Assembly: GCA_017439715.1 (NCBI GenBank)
Contig: JAFSIR010000037.1
Span: forward strand, 1 to 64,000
Reading direction: 5' to 3'
Origin: Clostridia bacterium
GTDB taxonomy: Bacteria; Bacillota; Clostridia; Christensenellales; QAND01
Length of the DNA stretch: 64,000 bases
Numbering within the stretch: position 1 is the first letter of the stretch; every line of letters begins with the position of its first letter. The notes beneath the pieces are model-generated. The model did not search any database. It was not told the origin of the DNA and saw only the letters and a list, made by a program, of their open reading frames with translations. Positions 41,754 through 50,790 of the stretch are shown piece by piece. A program made the translations under genes and the position numbers.

Positions 41754-42607
41754 CCGTTCAAAACCTTTCCTACACCTATTCTGAAAACACGCCCATGGCA
41801 GTAAAAGCGTTGGAAAACGTGACCCTTACGATCCACGAAGGGGAGTTTATCGGCATCATCGGGCACACGGGCAGCGGCAAAAGTACGCTGGTGCAGCACT
41901 TGAACGGCCTGATCCCCGTGCAAAGCGGGTCCATCACAGTGGATGATATTGCGCTCAGGGATTCGTATCCCAAAAAAACCGTGCGTACCCGCGTTGGCAT
42001 GGTGTTCCAATATCCGGAACAGCAGCTGTTTGAAGAAACGGTGGCGGCCGATATCGCTTTTGGCCCGAAAAACATGGGCCTGAGCGAGGAAGAACAGAAC
42101 AGGCGCGTGCGCCATGCGATGGAGCTGATGGCGCTGGATTACAGCGCGATTGCAGAACGCAGCCCGTTTGAGCTTTCGGGCGGGCAGCGCCGGCGCGTGG
42201 CCATAGCCGGTGTGCTGGCCATGGAACCGAAATATTTGATTTTAGATGAACCGGCGGCCGGGCTTGACCCGGAAGGCCGACGCCTGCTGCTGGAGCGCAT
42301 CATGGGCCTGCACAGGGAAACGGGCATTGCCGTTGTGATGGTGAGCCATTCGATGGATGATATTGCCCGCTGCGCACAGCGTGTGATCGTGATGGAAAAA
42401 GGGCGGATCGTTAATATCGGCAAACCGGAAGAAGTGTTTGCCGATGCGGAAAAAATGGAACAGCTGGGCCTTGGCGTGCCAACGATGGCAAAGGTGCGCG
42501 ACAGGCTTAGGGAAGCGGGCCTTGCCGTTGCGTTTGCCGCAACGCCCGAAAAAATGGCAGAAAACATTGCTGCTGCCCTGAAGGAAAGGGGGCAGCGTGA
42601 TGTTTAA
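41744..42607 (+). CDS. ecfA2: ECF transporter ATPase EcfA2
   Basis: 287 residues. Walker A GHTGSGKST, FQYPEQQLFEETVAADIAFG, signature ELSGGQRRRVAIAG, Walker B YLILDEPAAGLDPEG. Pairs with EcfA1 as a heterodimer under EcfT. Overlaps ecfT by 8 nt. Confidence 0.96.
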   Translation: MPITVQNLSYTYSENTPMAVKALENVTLTIHEGEFIGIIGHTGSGKSTLVQHLNGLIPVQSGSITVDDIALRDSYPKKTVRTRVGMVFQYPEQQLFEETVAADIAFGPKNMGLSEEEQNRRVRHAMELMALDYSAIAERSPFELSGGQRRRVAIAGVLAMEPKYLILDEPAAGLDPEGRRLLLERIMGLHRETGIAVVMVSHSMDDIARCAQRVIVMEKGRIVNIGKPEEVFADAEKMEQLGLGVPTMAKVRDRLREAGLAVAFAATPEKMAENIAAALKERGQRDV

Positions 42608-43397
42608 GAATATAACGCTTGGCCAATATTATCCCACTGACAGTGTGCTGCACAGGATGGACCCGCGGTTCAAAATCCTGGTCGCGATTTCGTTTATTGT
42701 GCTGGCGTTTTTGGTGAACACGCTGTGGGGATATGCAATGCTGTTTGCGCTGCTGATCACTGCGATTGCGCTGAGCCGCGTGCCGGTGCGCGTGGTGATC
42801 CGCGGGCTCAGGCCGCTGATGTTTATCATTATTTTCACATTCGTTTTAAACGTGTTTCTCACACGCGGCGGCGCGGTTTTATGGCACTGGTGGATCTTCA
42901 CCGTCACGGAAACGGGGTTGAGAACCGCGGTGCTGATGGCGGTGCGCCTGTGCCTGCTGGTAGCCGGCACCTCGCTGCTAACGCTGACAACAGCGCCCCT
43001 GATGCTGACCGAGGGGTTGGAAGCGCTGATGCGGCCGCTGGCCGTGCTGCGTTTTCCGGCGCACGAGCTGGCCATGATGATGACGATCGCGCTGCGCTTT
43101 ATCCCAACGTTGGCTGAGGAGGCAGACCGCATCCGCATGGCGCAGGCCGCCCGAGGCGCGGATTTTGACACCGGCGGGCCGATCAAGCGGGCGATGAGCC
43201 TGGTGCCTTTGTTGGTGCCGCTGTTCGTAAGCGCGTTTCGGCGCGCAGAAGAGCTGGCAACGGCCATGGAAGCGCGCTGTTATCACGGCGGCGAAGGGCG
43301 CACGCGCTTAAAAGTGCTCAAAGCCGGCCTACGGGATTATGCTGCCCTGCTGATGATCGCCGCGGCGATCGCTGCGGCCACGGTAGGAGGCCTGTAA
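42600..43397 (+). CDS. ecfT: ECF transporter transmembrane component EcfT
   Basis: 265 residues with five or more hydrophobic helices. The two coupling helices carry the Ala-Arg-Gly type motifs: RMAQAARGADFDTGG and LATAMEARCYHGGEGRT. It joins S components to the EcfA pair. ATG 42600 is preferred to the GTG three bases earlier. The minus-strand S component at 52 kb has no ATPase genes near it and may use this module. Confidence 0.95.
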   Translation: MFKNITLGQYYPTDSVLHRMDPRFKILVAISFIVLAFLVNTLWGYAMLFALLITAIALSRVPVRVVIRGLRPLMFIIIFTFVLNVFLTRGGAVLWHWWIFTVTETGLRTAVLMAVRLCLLVAGTSLLTLTTAPLMLTEGLEALMRPLAVLRFPAHELAMMMTIALRFIPTLAEEADRIRMAQAARGADFDTGGPIKRAMSLVPLLVPLFVSAFRRAEELATAMEARCYHGGEGRTRLKVLKAGLRDYAALLMIAAAIAAATVGGL

Positions 43398-43400
43398 GCA

Positions 43401-44189
43401 ATGCGCATCCGGCTTGAAGTGGAATATGACGGAACGGATTATGCCGGTTGGCAGCGCCAAAAGGAGGAGATGACCGTTCAGCAGCGGTTGGAAGAAGCGC
43501 TGGGATCATTGCTGCAGCAGCCCATTGTGATCCACGGGGCAGGGCGCACGGATGCAGGCGTGCACGCCATGCGCATGACCTGCCATTTTGATTGCCAAAC
43601 GCGCATTCCTCCTGACAGGATCGCGTACGCGGTGAACTATGCGCTGCCATCGGATATCAGGGTTTGCGCCTCTGAGCAGGTAGCTGACGATTTTCATGCC
43701 CGTTTTGATGCTGCCGGCAAATGGTATCGCTACCGTATCCTGCACAGGCAGCAGGCAGCGGCCATTCACCGGCGCATTTGCGCGCATGTGCCCGGCAAGC
43801 TGGATGTGGATGCAATGGCACGCGCGCTGCCGTATCTGGAAGGGACGCACGATTTTGCGGCGTTTGCCGCATCGGGCAGCCATGTAAAATCAACGGTGCG
43901 CACGATTTATGCGGCGCGGCTGCATCGGGCAGAGGACATGATCTGGATCGATGTGGTGGGCAGCGGATTTTTATATAACATGGTGCGTATCATTGCCGGC
44001 ACGGCGATCGATGTGGGCAAAGGCAAGCAAACGGAAACGGTGTTCAGCGATATGATCGCTACGGGCAGCAGGCTCAGCGGCGGCATGACGGCACCCGCCC
44101 GGGGACTGACGCTGATGCGCGTGTTCTATCCGCCGATGCCCGACATTGCACAGATTGAAACGATGATCAACGCCGGCGAGATGCTGTAA
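43401..44189 (+). CDS. truA: tRNA pseudouridine38-40 synthase
   Basis: 262 residues. The catalytic Asp is D51 in GRTDAGVHA; EYDGTDYAGWQRQ opens the protein and GSGFLYNMVRIIAGT closes the core. It modifies the anticodon arm. Three bases after ecfT; the order rplQ-ecfA1-ecfA2-ecfT-truA-rplM-rpsI is conserved in Firmicutes. Confidence 0.97.
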   Translation: MRIRLEVEYDGTDYAGWQRQKEEMTVQQRLEEALGSLLQQPIVIHGAGRTDAGVHAMRMTCHFDCQTRIPPDRIAYAVNYALPSDIRVCASEQVADDFHARFDAAGKWYRYRILHRQQAAAIHRRICAHVPGKLDVDAMARALPYLEGTHDFAAFAASGSHVKSTVRTIYAARLHRAEDMIWIDVVGSGFLYNMVRIIAGTAIDVGKGKQTETVFSDMIATGSRLSGGMTAPARGLTLMRVFYPPMPDIAQIETMINAGEML

Positions 44190-44226
44190 CAAGGGAAAAA
44201 AGGGCGAGATTAAGCCGAAAAAGCCC

Positions 44227-44255
44227 TTGACAGCGGCAACTCTGTTGTATAAAAT
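44227..44255 (+). promoter_or_regulatory. Sigma-A promoter of rplM-rpsI
   Basis: TTGACA (44227-44232), 17-bp spacer, TAAAAT (44250-44255), identical in hexamers and spacing to the rpsL promoter. Confidence 0.85.
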
Positions 44256-44263
44256 AATAAAGC

Positions 44264-44345
44264 TTCCGTCAGGACCTGCCCCGGACTTGATGGAAAACAA
44301 ACAATTAAACACGTGCCGCGGCGCAGACTTGCTCACCTGCGAGGC
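44264..44345 (+). promoter_or_regulatory. Leader of rplM with two hairpins
   Basis: TTCCGTCA (44264-44271) pairs with TGATGGAA (44288-44295) through eight pairs including one G-T; CGCAG (44322-44326) pairs with CTGCG (44337-44341). A leader regulating L13 synthesis is known in Bacillales; likeness to it was not established. Confidence 0.45.
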
Positions 44346-44365
44346 GGACTGGGAGGAAATCCACT

Positions 44366-44794
44366 ATGAAAACCTATATGCCCGGCCAGGAAGATGCCGC
44401 GCGCAAATGGTATATCGTCGATGCTGAAGGGCAGACCTTCGGTCGTTTGGCGAGCCGCGTGGCCAGTGTTCTCAAAGGAAAGCATAAACCCACCGTCACC
44501 CCCCATGCAGATATGGGCGATTTTGTGATCGTGGTAAATATTGATAAAGCGGTGTTCACCGGTCGCAAACTCGACCAGAAGATCTACTATCGCCACACCG
44601 GGTATCCGGGCGGCCTGAAAGAGGTTAAATACCGCGATTTGATGGCAAATAAACCCGAACTCGCCTTTGAAATGGCGGTTAAGGGAATGCTGCCGAAAAA
44701 CTCTCTCGGCACAAAGATGCTCCGGAAGCTCAAGGTGTATGCCGGGCCTGAACACAAACACAGCGCCCAGCAGCCCGAACCGCTTACCGTCTAA
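44366..44794 (+). CDS. rplM: 50S ribosomal protein L13
   Basis: 142 residues; [17 protein letters not shown] start and [20 protein letters not shown] signature. One of the early 23S assembly proteins. GGGAGG before the ATG; rpsI follows after 14 nt. Confidence 0.98.
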   Translation: MKTYMPGQEDAARKWYIVDAEGQTFGRLASRVASVLKGKHKPTVTPHADMGDFVIVVNIDKAVFTGRKLDQKIYYRHTGYPGGLKEVKYRDLMANKPELAFEMAVKGMLPKNSLGTKMLRKLKVYAGPEHKHSAQQPEPLTV

Positions 44795-44808
44795 GGAGGT
44801 AACTGAAA

Positions 44809-45204
44809 ATGGCAGCCAAAGTGCAGTATCTTGGAACCGGACGGCGTAAGAAGAGTGTGGCGCGTGTTCGCCTGATCGCCGGCAACGGCGCGTTCGTGAT
44901 CAACAAACGCGACATCAACGATTATTTCGGTCTTGAGACCCTTAAAATGGAAGCCCGCTCCCCGCTGACGCTGACCGAGCTCGAAGGCAAATTCGATGTG
45001 TATGTCAACGTTTACGGCGGCGGCACCACCGGCCAGGCCGGCGCGATCCGCCACGGCATCGCCCGTGCCCTGCTTGAAGCCGACGAAAGCCTTCGTCCCG
45101 CGCTGAAAAAAGCCGGTTATCTGACCCGCGACCCGCGCATGAAAGAGCGTAAAAAGTACGGCCTCAAAGCCGCCCGTCGCGCTCCGCAGTTCAGCAAACG
45201 TTAA
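44809..45204 (+). CDS. rpsI: 30S ribosomal protein S9
   Basis: 131 residues; [19 protein letters not shown] start, [16 protein letters not shown] signature, and the basic tail ending SKR, whose last Arg contacts P-site tRNA. AAGGAGG before the ATG; terminator after. Confidence 0.98.
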   Translation: MAAKVQYLGTGRRKKSVARVRLIAGNGAFVINKRDINDYFGLETLKMEARSPLTLTELEGKFDVYVNVYGGGTTGQAGAIRHGIARALLEADESLRPALKKAGYLTRDPRMKERKKYGLKAARRAPQFSKR

Positions 45205-45227
45205 ACTGCCGATGTATTGGGAACAAA

Positions 45228-45257
45228 AGACCCGTGCGATCTGCACGGGTCTTTTTT
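45228..45257 (+). terminator. Intrinsic terminator after rpsI
   Basis: AGACCCGTGC (45228-45237), GATCT loop, GCACGGGTCT (45243-45252), then T run. The following 238 bases to trxB hold a GC-rich inverted repeat, CAGGCGC/GCGCCTG (45357-45376), and the trxB promoter; no gene was seen. Confidence 0.95.
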
Positions 45258-45383
45258 CGTTTGTTTTGGCGTGCGGGATGTGATATTTTATAAGAAAGAA
45301 AAGCAGGAAAAGCAGTGTGTATCCCGCCCCAAAAGTGGCCATAAAATAAGGAAAGCAGGCGCGCCGCGGCGCCTGAATAAGCA

Positions 45384-45413
45384 TGGACAAAAAACCTGAA
45401 AGTAAAGTACAAT
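45384..45413 (+). promoter_or_regulatory. Candidate promoter of trxB
   Basis: TGGACA (45384-45389), 18-bp spacer, TACAAT (45408-45413). A separate TATACT at 45466-45471 lacks a good -35. Confidence 0.5.
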
Positions 45414-45495
45414 ACAAATAAGTGTGCGCCTTGTGCAGGCGCGGGTAAAATAAGACAGAATTAGATATACTAAGAAGAAAATCGGGAGGAATAAC

Positions 45496-46401
45496 ATGTA
45501 CGATCTTTTGATTTTAGGCGCGGGGCCTGCAGGGTTGACGGCTGCGATCTATGCCGCACGGGCCGGGATGAACGCGCTGCTGATTGAAAATAAAGTGCCG
45601 GGCGGGCAGGCGGCCACGGCGCACCATATTGAAAACTATCCGGGTTTTCCTGACGGGATCAGCGGGATGGACCTTGCATTCAACATGTTTATGCAGGCGC
45701 AGAACGCGGGAGCGGAGCTTGTCAGCGGGCAGGTGGAAGCGGTGTCGCTTTTAAATGCGGAAAAAACAATAACGGTGGACGGCAAGGAGTATGCCGGGCG
45801 TGCCGTTATTTTATGCATGGGTGCAGACCCGCGCCTGCTTGGTGTGGAAGGGGAAGACCGGCTAAGAGGCAAAGGCGTGAGCTACTGTGCCACTTGCGAC
45901 GGCAACTTTTTCAAAAACCGGGCGGTTACGATCGTGGGCGGCGGGGACACGGCGCTTACGGAAGCGCTGTATTTAAGCACGATGTGCGAAAAAGTAACGG
46001 TGGTGCATCGGCGGGATGAGTTCCGCGCGGCACCCTCCGTGGTAGAACGGGCGGAAAAGAAGGAAAACATTGAGTTTGTGCTTTCCTGTGTGCCGGCGGA
46101 AGTGATCGGGCAGGAGAGCGTGCAGGGGCTGCGCGTAACAGACAAAAACGGGCAAAGCCGCGTGATCGAGTGCGCCGCCGTGTTTGCGGCGATCGGGCGT
46201 GTGCCGGCCACAGAACTGGTGCGCGGGCAGCTGGAAACAGACGAAACGGGATATATCAAAACGGATGAAAATATGCGCACGAGCGTGCCGTGTGTGTATG
46301 CGGCGGGCGATGTGAGGATCACACCGCTGCGGCAGGTGATAACGGCCTGCGCCGATGGGGCAATCGCGGTGCACACGGCGGAAATGGAAATACACGCGTA
46401 A
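45496..46401 (+). CDS. trxB: Thioredoxin reductase
   Basis: 301 residues. FAD-binding [10 protein letters not shown] (residues 8-17), redox-active C131-A-T-C134, NAD(P)H-binding [10 protein letters not shown], and the C-terminal FAD motif YAAGDVR. It reduces thioredoxin, or in some clostridia uses ferredoxin. GGGAGGA before the ATG; glmM follows in 21 nt, probably the same transcript. Confidence 0.94.
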   Translation: MYDLLILGAGPAGLTAAIYAARAGMNALLIENKVPGGQAATAHHIENYPGFPDGISGMDLAFNMFMQAQNAGAELVSGQVEAVSLLNAEKTITVDGKEYAGRAVILCMGADPRLLGVEGEDRLRGKGVSYCATCDGNFFKNRAVTIVGGGDTALTEALYLSTMCEKVTVVHRRDEFRAAPSVVERAEKKENIEFVLSCVPAEVIGQESVQGLRVTDKNGQSRVIECAAVFAAIGRVPATELVRGQLETDETGYIKTDENMRTSVPCVYAAGDVRITPLRQVITACADGAIAVHTAEMEIHA

Positions 46402-46422
46402 ACAGAACAGGGAGGAATCGTT

Positions 46423-47760
46423 TTGGCAAGATTGTTCGGAACAGACGGGGTGCGCGGCATTGTGAATAAAGAACTCACGTGCGAACTGGCGCTCAAACTC
46501 GGCCGGGCCGGGGCGCAGGTGCTGGCCACAGGCACGCACAAGCCGCGGATCCTGATCGGACGGGACACCCGCGTGTCGGGCCAGATGCTGGCCGCCACAT
46601 TGGCAGCGGGCATCGTGTCTACCGGCGCAGAAGCGGTGGATGCAGGCGTGATCCCCACGCCCGGCGTTTCGCATCTGGTGCAGAAGCTGGGGTTTGATGC
46701 GGGTATTGTGATCTCCGCTTCGCATAATCCGGCAGCGTATAACGGCATCAAGTTTTTCGCTTCTTCGGGGAGCAAACTGCCCGATGAAACGGAAGACAGG
46801 ATCGAACAGGTGATGAACAGCAGCGAAGCTCTGCCCGCCGGTGTGGGCATGGGCAGCATCACGGCGTGGAAGGAAGCGGGCGTTACCTATGCGCGTGACC
46901 TGGGCGCCAAATGCGGGCTGAATCTGAGCGGCCTTAAAGTGGTGCTTGACTGCGCCAACGGCGCAAGCGCAGCGCTGGCACCTGAGCTGTTCCGCTCGCT
47001 GGGCGCAAAGGTAACGGCGATACACTGCGACCCGAACGGCACGAATATCAACGACGCCTGCGGTTCCACCAAGCCGGACGATCTGTGCAAAGCCGTTGTG
47101 CGGGAAGGGGCGGATCTCGGCCTTGCGTTTGACGGTGATGCGGACCGCATGATCGCCTGCGACGGGCAGGGGCAGATCTGCGACGGGGATACCGTGATGG
47201 GCCTGCTGGCGCTGGACATGAAAGCGCGCGGCGCGCTCAAACATGACACGCTGGTTGTGACCGTGATGAGCAATATGGGCCTGGAACTTGCCATGCAGAA
47301 AAACGGCATCCACCTGGTGAAAACCGCGGTGGGCGACCGATATGTTTGGGAAGCGATGGAAAAAGAGGGGTATAATCTGGGCGGTGAGCAGTCCGGCCAC
47401 GTGCTGATCAGCGACCTGTCTATAACGGGCGATGGGATGCAAACGGGCCTGATGCTGTGTGATGTGGTGCTGCGCAGCGGGCAGCCGCTGAGTGAGCTGA
47501 GAAAAGCCATCACCATTTTGCCGCAGGTGCTTGTGGGCGCGCATGTGCGCCCGGAAGAAAAAGCGCGGTATAATGAAAACGAAGAGATCGCGCAGCAGAT
47601 CGCCGCGCTGGAAACAAAATACAGCGGGATCGGGCGTGTTTTGATCCGCCCGAGCGGCACAGAGCATTTGATCCGCGTGATGATTGAAGGACCGGACCGG
47701 GACGAGATGGAACAGGATGCCCGTGCCCTGGCAGCACTTATGGAGAAAAAACTGGGATAA
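46423..47760 (+). CDS. glmM: Phosphoglucosamine mutase
   Basis: 445 residues from a TTG start (46423) behind GGGAGG. The phosphoserine is S100 in SASHNP; the Mg site is DGDADR; the sugar loop is GEQSGH and the phosphate loop RPSGTEHLIRV. It interconverts glucosamine-6-P and -1-P on the way to UDP-GlcNAc and peptidoglycan. Confidence 0.97.
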   Translation: MARLFGTDGVRGIVNKELTCELALKLGRAGAQVLATGTHKPRILIGRDTRVSGQMLAATLAAGIVSTGAEAVDAGVIPTPGVSHLVQKLGFDAGIVISASHNPAAYNGIKFFASSGSKLPDETEDRIEQVMNSSEALPAGVGMGSITAWKEAGVTYARDLGAKCGLNLSGLKVVLDCANGASAALAPELFRSLGAKVTAIHCDPNGTNINDACGSTKPDDLCKAVVREGADLGLAFDGDADRMIACDGQGQICDGDTVMGLLALDMKARGALKHDTLVVTVMSNMGLELAMQKNGIHLVKTAVGDRYVWEAMEKEGYNLGGEQSGHVLISDLSITGDGMQTGLMLCDVVLRSGQPLSELRKAITILPQVLVGAHVRPEEKARYNENEEIAQQIAALETKYSGIGRVLIRPSGTEHLIRVMIEGPDRDEMEQDARALAALMEKKLG

Positions 47761-47765
47761 AACCC

Positions 47766-47794
47766 TTGATTTTTCCCATTTGTTTGTGTAGAAT
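47766..47794 (+). promoter_or_regulatory. Promoter of the IMP dehydrogenase gene
   Basis: TTGATT (47766-47771), 17-bp spacer, TAGAAT (47789-47794). Confidence 0.65.
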
Positions 47795-47849
47795 ACACGC
47801 TAATATACAGGTTTAACAAGCGGCGCAAATCGAAAGGAGAACAGCAGGC

Positions 47850-49364
47850 ATGGCTTATTATTTTCCCGAACCCTCTCGCACCTTTAACGAGTATCTTCTG
47901 GTGCCCGGCTATTCCAGCGAAAACTGCATTCCGAGCAATGTTTCGCTGCGCACCCCGGCTGTAAAATTCAAAGCAGGCGAAAAACCGGCTCTGAGCATGA
48001 ACGTGCCGGTGGTTTCTGCCAGCATGCAGGCTGTTTCTGATGACGGAATGGCCGTGGCGCTGGCGCGCAACGGCGGCATTTCGTTTATTTACTGCTCCCA
48101 GAGCGTGGAAAGCCAGGCGGCAATGGTGGCCCGGGCCAAAGCATATAAAGCGGGCTTTGTGGTGTCTGACAGCAACGTGCGCCCGGATATGACGCTGGCC
48201 GATGTGCTCGCGCTCAAAGAGAAAACGGGGCACAGCACCGTGCCTGTCACGGAAGACGGTCTGTCCAACGGGAAGCTGCTGGGCATTGTGACCAGCCGCG
48301 ATTACCGCGTGAGCCGCATGGCAACGGACACTCCGGTGTCTGCGTTTATGACACCGTTGGAAAAACTGGTGTATGCGCCGAAGAACACCACGCTTAAAGA
48401 AGCGAACGATATTATTTGGGATCATAAACTCAATGCCCTGCCCATCGTGGATGATGACGGCCGGCTGCTGTATCTTGTGTTCCGCAAGGACTATGATTCG
48501 CATAAAGAAAACCCGAACGAACTGTTGGACGAGCACAAACGCTATGTGGTTGGCGCCGGCATCAACACGCGCGACTATGCCACCCGCGTACCTGCGCTGG
48601 TGGAAGCCGGAGTGGATATCCTGTGCATCGACTCGTCAGAGGGTTACTCTGCCTGGCAGAAAATGACGCTGGATTTCATCCGCAAAACGTATGGCGACAG
48701 CGTTAAATGCGGCGCGGGCAACGTTGTTGACGCCGAAGGGTTCCGCTTTTTGGCCGAAGCGGGGGCGGACTTTGTTAAAGTTGGCATCGGCGGCGGCAGC
48801 ATCTGCATCACGCGCGAACAAAAAGGGATCGGGCGCGGCCAGGCAACGGCGGTGATCGACGTGTGCCGTGCCAGAGACGAATATTTTAAAGAAACGGGAA
48901 TTTATGTGCCTGTGTGTTCCGACGGCGGTATTGTACATGACCATCACATGACGCTGGCCCTGGCAATGGGGGCGGATTTCATCATGATGGGCCGCTATTT
49001 TGCCCGCTTTGATGAAAGCCCGACCAATCGTGTGATCATCAACGGCAGCTACATGAAAGAATATTGGGGCGAAGGCAGCAGCCGTGCCCGCAACTGGCAG
49101 CGGTATGACCTGGGCGGCAAGGAAGGCCTGTCTTTTGAAGAAGGCGTGGATTCCTATGTGCCGTATGCCGGCAGCCTGAAAGAAAATATGGACCTGAGCC
49201 TGTACAAAATCCGTTCCACGATGTGCAACTGCGGCGCGCTGACACTTGAAGAGCTGCGTGATAAAGCCAAGCTCACGCTGGTATCCGCCACAAGCATCGT
49301 TGAAGGCGGCGCGCATGACGTGGCGCTCAAGGATAACACAGCAACGTCTGCCCAGCTGAAATAA
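47850..49364 (+). CDS. guaB: IMP dehydrogenase
   Basis: 504 residues. TIM barrel with a two-CBS insert (about residues 95-225; [16 protein letters not shown] within it). The catalytic Cys is C319 in [11 protein letters not shown]; the flap has [11 protein letters not shown] with the Arg-Tyr pair. It oxidises IMP to XMP, the committed step to GMP. The N-terminus ([16 protein letters not shown]) and flap differ from the E. coli type and match a longer form found in clostridia. Single gene between promoter and terminator. Confidence 0.94.
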   Translation: MAYYFPEPSRTFNEYLLVPGYSSENCIPSNVSLRTPAVKFKAGEKPALSMNVPVVSASMQAVSDDGMAVALARNGGISFIYCSQSVESQAAMVARAKAYKAGFVVSDSNVRPDMTLADVLALKEKTGHSTVPVTEDGLSNGKLLGIVTSRDYRVSRMATDTPVSAFMTPLEKLVYAPKNTTLKEANDIIWDHKLNALPIVDDDGRLLYLVFRKDYDSHKENPNELLDEHKRYVVGAGINTRDYATRVPALVEAGVDILCIDSSEGYSAWQKMTLDFIRKTYGDSVKCGAGNVVDAEGFRFLAEAGADFVKVGIGGGSICITREQKGIGRGQATAVIDVCRARDEYFKETGIYVPVCSDGGIVHDHHMTLALAMGADFIMMGRYFARFDESPTNRVIINGSYMKEYWGEGSSRARNWQRYDLGGKEGLSFEEGVDSYVPYAGSLKENMDLSLYKIRSTMCNCGALTLEELRDKAKLTLVSATSIVEGGAHDVALKDNTATSAQLK

Positions 49365-49381
49365 AACCAAGAGATATAAAG

Positions 49382-49415
49382 AAAAGAAGCGCCCGCTGGG
49401 GTTGCTTCTTTTTTT
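49382..49415 (+). terminator. Intrinsic terminator after guaB
   Basis: AAGAAGC (49384-49390) / GCTTCTT (49404-49410), with inner CCC/GGG pairing, then a T run to 49415. Confidence 0.85.
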
Positions 49416-49434
49416 GCATCGGCAAAAAGAGCTG

Positions 49435-49463
49435 TTGCAATATTTGACAGAAATAGATATAGT
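49435..49463 (+). promoter_or_regulatory. Promoter of the MFS gene
   Basis: TTGCAA (49435-49440), 17-bp spacer, TATAGT (49458-49463). An overlapping TTGACA at 49444 has no well-placed -10. Confidence 0.65.
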
Positions 49464-49508
49464 AATTGCATTGTCATTTTTATTCATTATTCCGAAGGAG
49501 GGTTTTTT

Positions 49509-50750
49509 ATGAAGCGTGATTTGTCGAGTGATATTCGCAGGCAGATCTGGAAACTGCGCCTGGTTAACCTGTTTTACGGCATGGCCAGCGCGTGCATGAG
49601 CATTCGGCTGATGTATTTGGATGGACTGGGGCTTTCTCCTGAGATGGCTACGCTGATCATGTGCGTCACCATGGCACTGGGCGCTGTGGCACCGCCGCTG
49701 TGGGGCATGGTAGCAGACAGCATTCGATCCAAATACCGTGTGTTTATCCTGACGATGATTGGCTCCGGCATCGTGTGTGCCCTGATCCCGGTGGCTGAAT
49801 GGCTGCGCTGGGGCGGCGCTGTTGGCGCGATGCTGCTCGTGCCGATGACAAACATGTTCCTGGTGCCGACGCAGAGCCTTGTGGATGCTTCAAGCGTGTC
49901 TGCCGCAGCAGCACAGCCGGCGATGGATTACAGCAATCTGCGTATGTGGATGTCCATGGGCTTTACGACGATAAACTTTTTATACACGCCGCTGATGAAA
50001 GCGCTGGGGAACAGCTCTGCATTTTTGGTTTCCGTGATCTGCGTGATCCTGCTGTTCACACAGCGCAAAACGATCAAGCAGTATGAAGAACCGGTGGAAG
50101 CGGCGCCGGAAAGACGGAAAAAGGAAAAACAGCCGCTGCAGCTTTCCAGGCTGTTCAAAAGCTATTATTTGATCATCTTTCTTGCGATCAATGTGCTGAT
50201 CGCCATTCCCCAGAACGCTTCCCAGTTTTTGGCGTATCTGCTGACCGATATCGGCTCGGATACAACGCTGGTCGGCCTGATCACGGCCTGCCGCGTTGTG
50301 GCTGAAATCTTTATCCTGCTGATCTCGCCCAAGCTCAAACGCTTTATGAACCTGCCGATGCTGCTGGTGGGCGCGGCGGTTTGCTTCAGCATTGAAATGC
50401 TGGGCTATCAGGTTGCCCAAAATGTGGTGTTGGCCACAATCTCCTTCTGTTTTGGAGGCGCGGCATACGGCTTTGTGCTTTCCAGCGCAATCAACTATGT
50501 GCATGCGCTGTGCCCCGAAGGGCTGGAAGCAACGGCGGTGTCGCTGTGGCTGGCAACGAGCTATGTGGCCGGCATCCTGGTGATGCTGATCGGCGGCGCG
50601 ATAGTTGCCTCCGTGGGCGTGCGCGTGGTGTATCTGTGCTGCCTTGGCTGCACGCTGCTCTGGGTTGCGCTGTTCCTTGGCATGTACGGTTTGGGCCGCG
50701 TTCTCAAAATAGAAGCGCAAATCCCGCTGTTTGAACGCAAAAAGAGATAA
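49509..50750 (+). CDS. MFS transporter
   Basis: 413 residues, 12 predicted membrane helices in two halves joined by a charged loop (about 195-215). The loop between helices 2 and 3 has PPLWGMVADSIRSKYRV, a form of the MFS motif A. It resembles the MFS_1-like/nucleoside-symporter branch, but the substrate cannot be told. AAGGAGGG precedes the ATG. Single gene with promoter and shared terminator. Confidence 0.85.
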   Translation: MKRDLSSDIRRQIWKLRLVNLFYGMASACMSIRLMYLDGLGLSPEMATLIMCVTMALGAVAPPLWGMVADSIRSKYRVFILTMIGSGIVCALIPVAEWLRWGGAVGAMLLVPMTNMFLVPTQSLVDASSVSAAAAQPAMDYSNLRMWMSMGFTTINFLYTPLMKALGNSSAFLVSVICVILLFTQRKTIKQYEEPVEAAPERRKKEKQPLQLSRLFKSYYLIIFLAINVLIAIPQNASQFLAYLLTDIGSDTTLVGLITACRVVAEIFILLISPKLKRFMNLPMLLVGAAVCFSIEMLGYQVAQNVVLATISFCFGGAAYGFVLSSAINYVHALCPEGLEATAVSLWLATSYVAGILVMLIGGAIVASVGVRVVYLCCLGCTLLWVALFLGMYGLGRVLKIEAQIPLFERKKR

Positions 50751-50760
50751 AAAAACAACC

Positions 50761-50790
50761 AAAAAAGGGCCCGTTCAGGGCCCTTTTTTT
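50761..50790. terminator. Bidirectional terminator
   Basis: A6-GGGCCC (50761-50772), GTTCA loop, GGGCCC-T7 (50778-50790). It serves the MFS gene (+) and the kinase gene (-), whose stop codon lies in the T run. Confidence 0.95.

Noticed and set aside
45217-45399. A 60-codon frame after rpsI
   Set aside because: It starts inside the terminator, has no ribosome site and reads as compositionally odd peptide.
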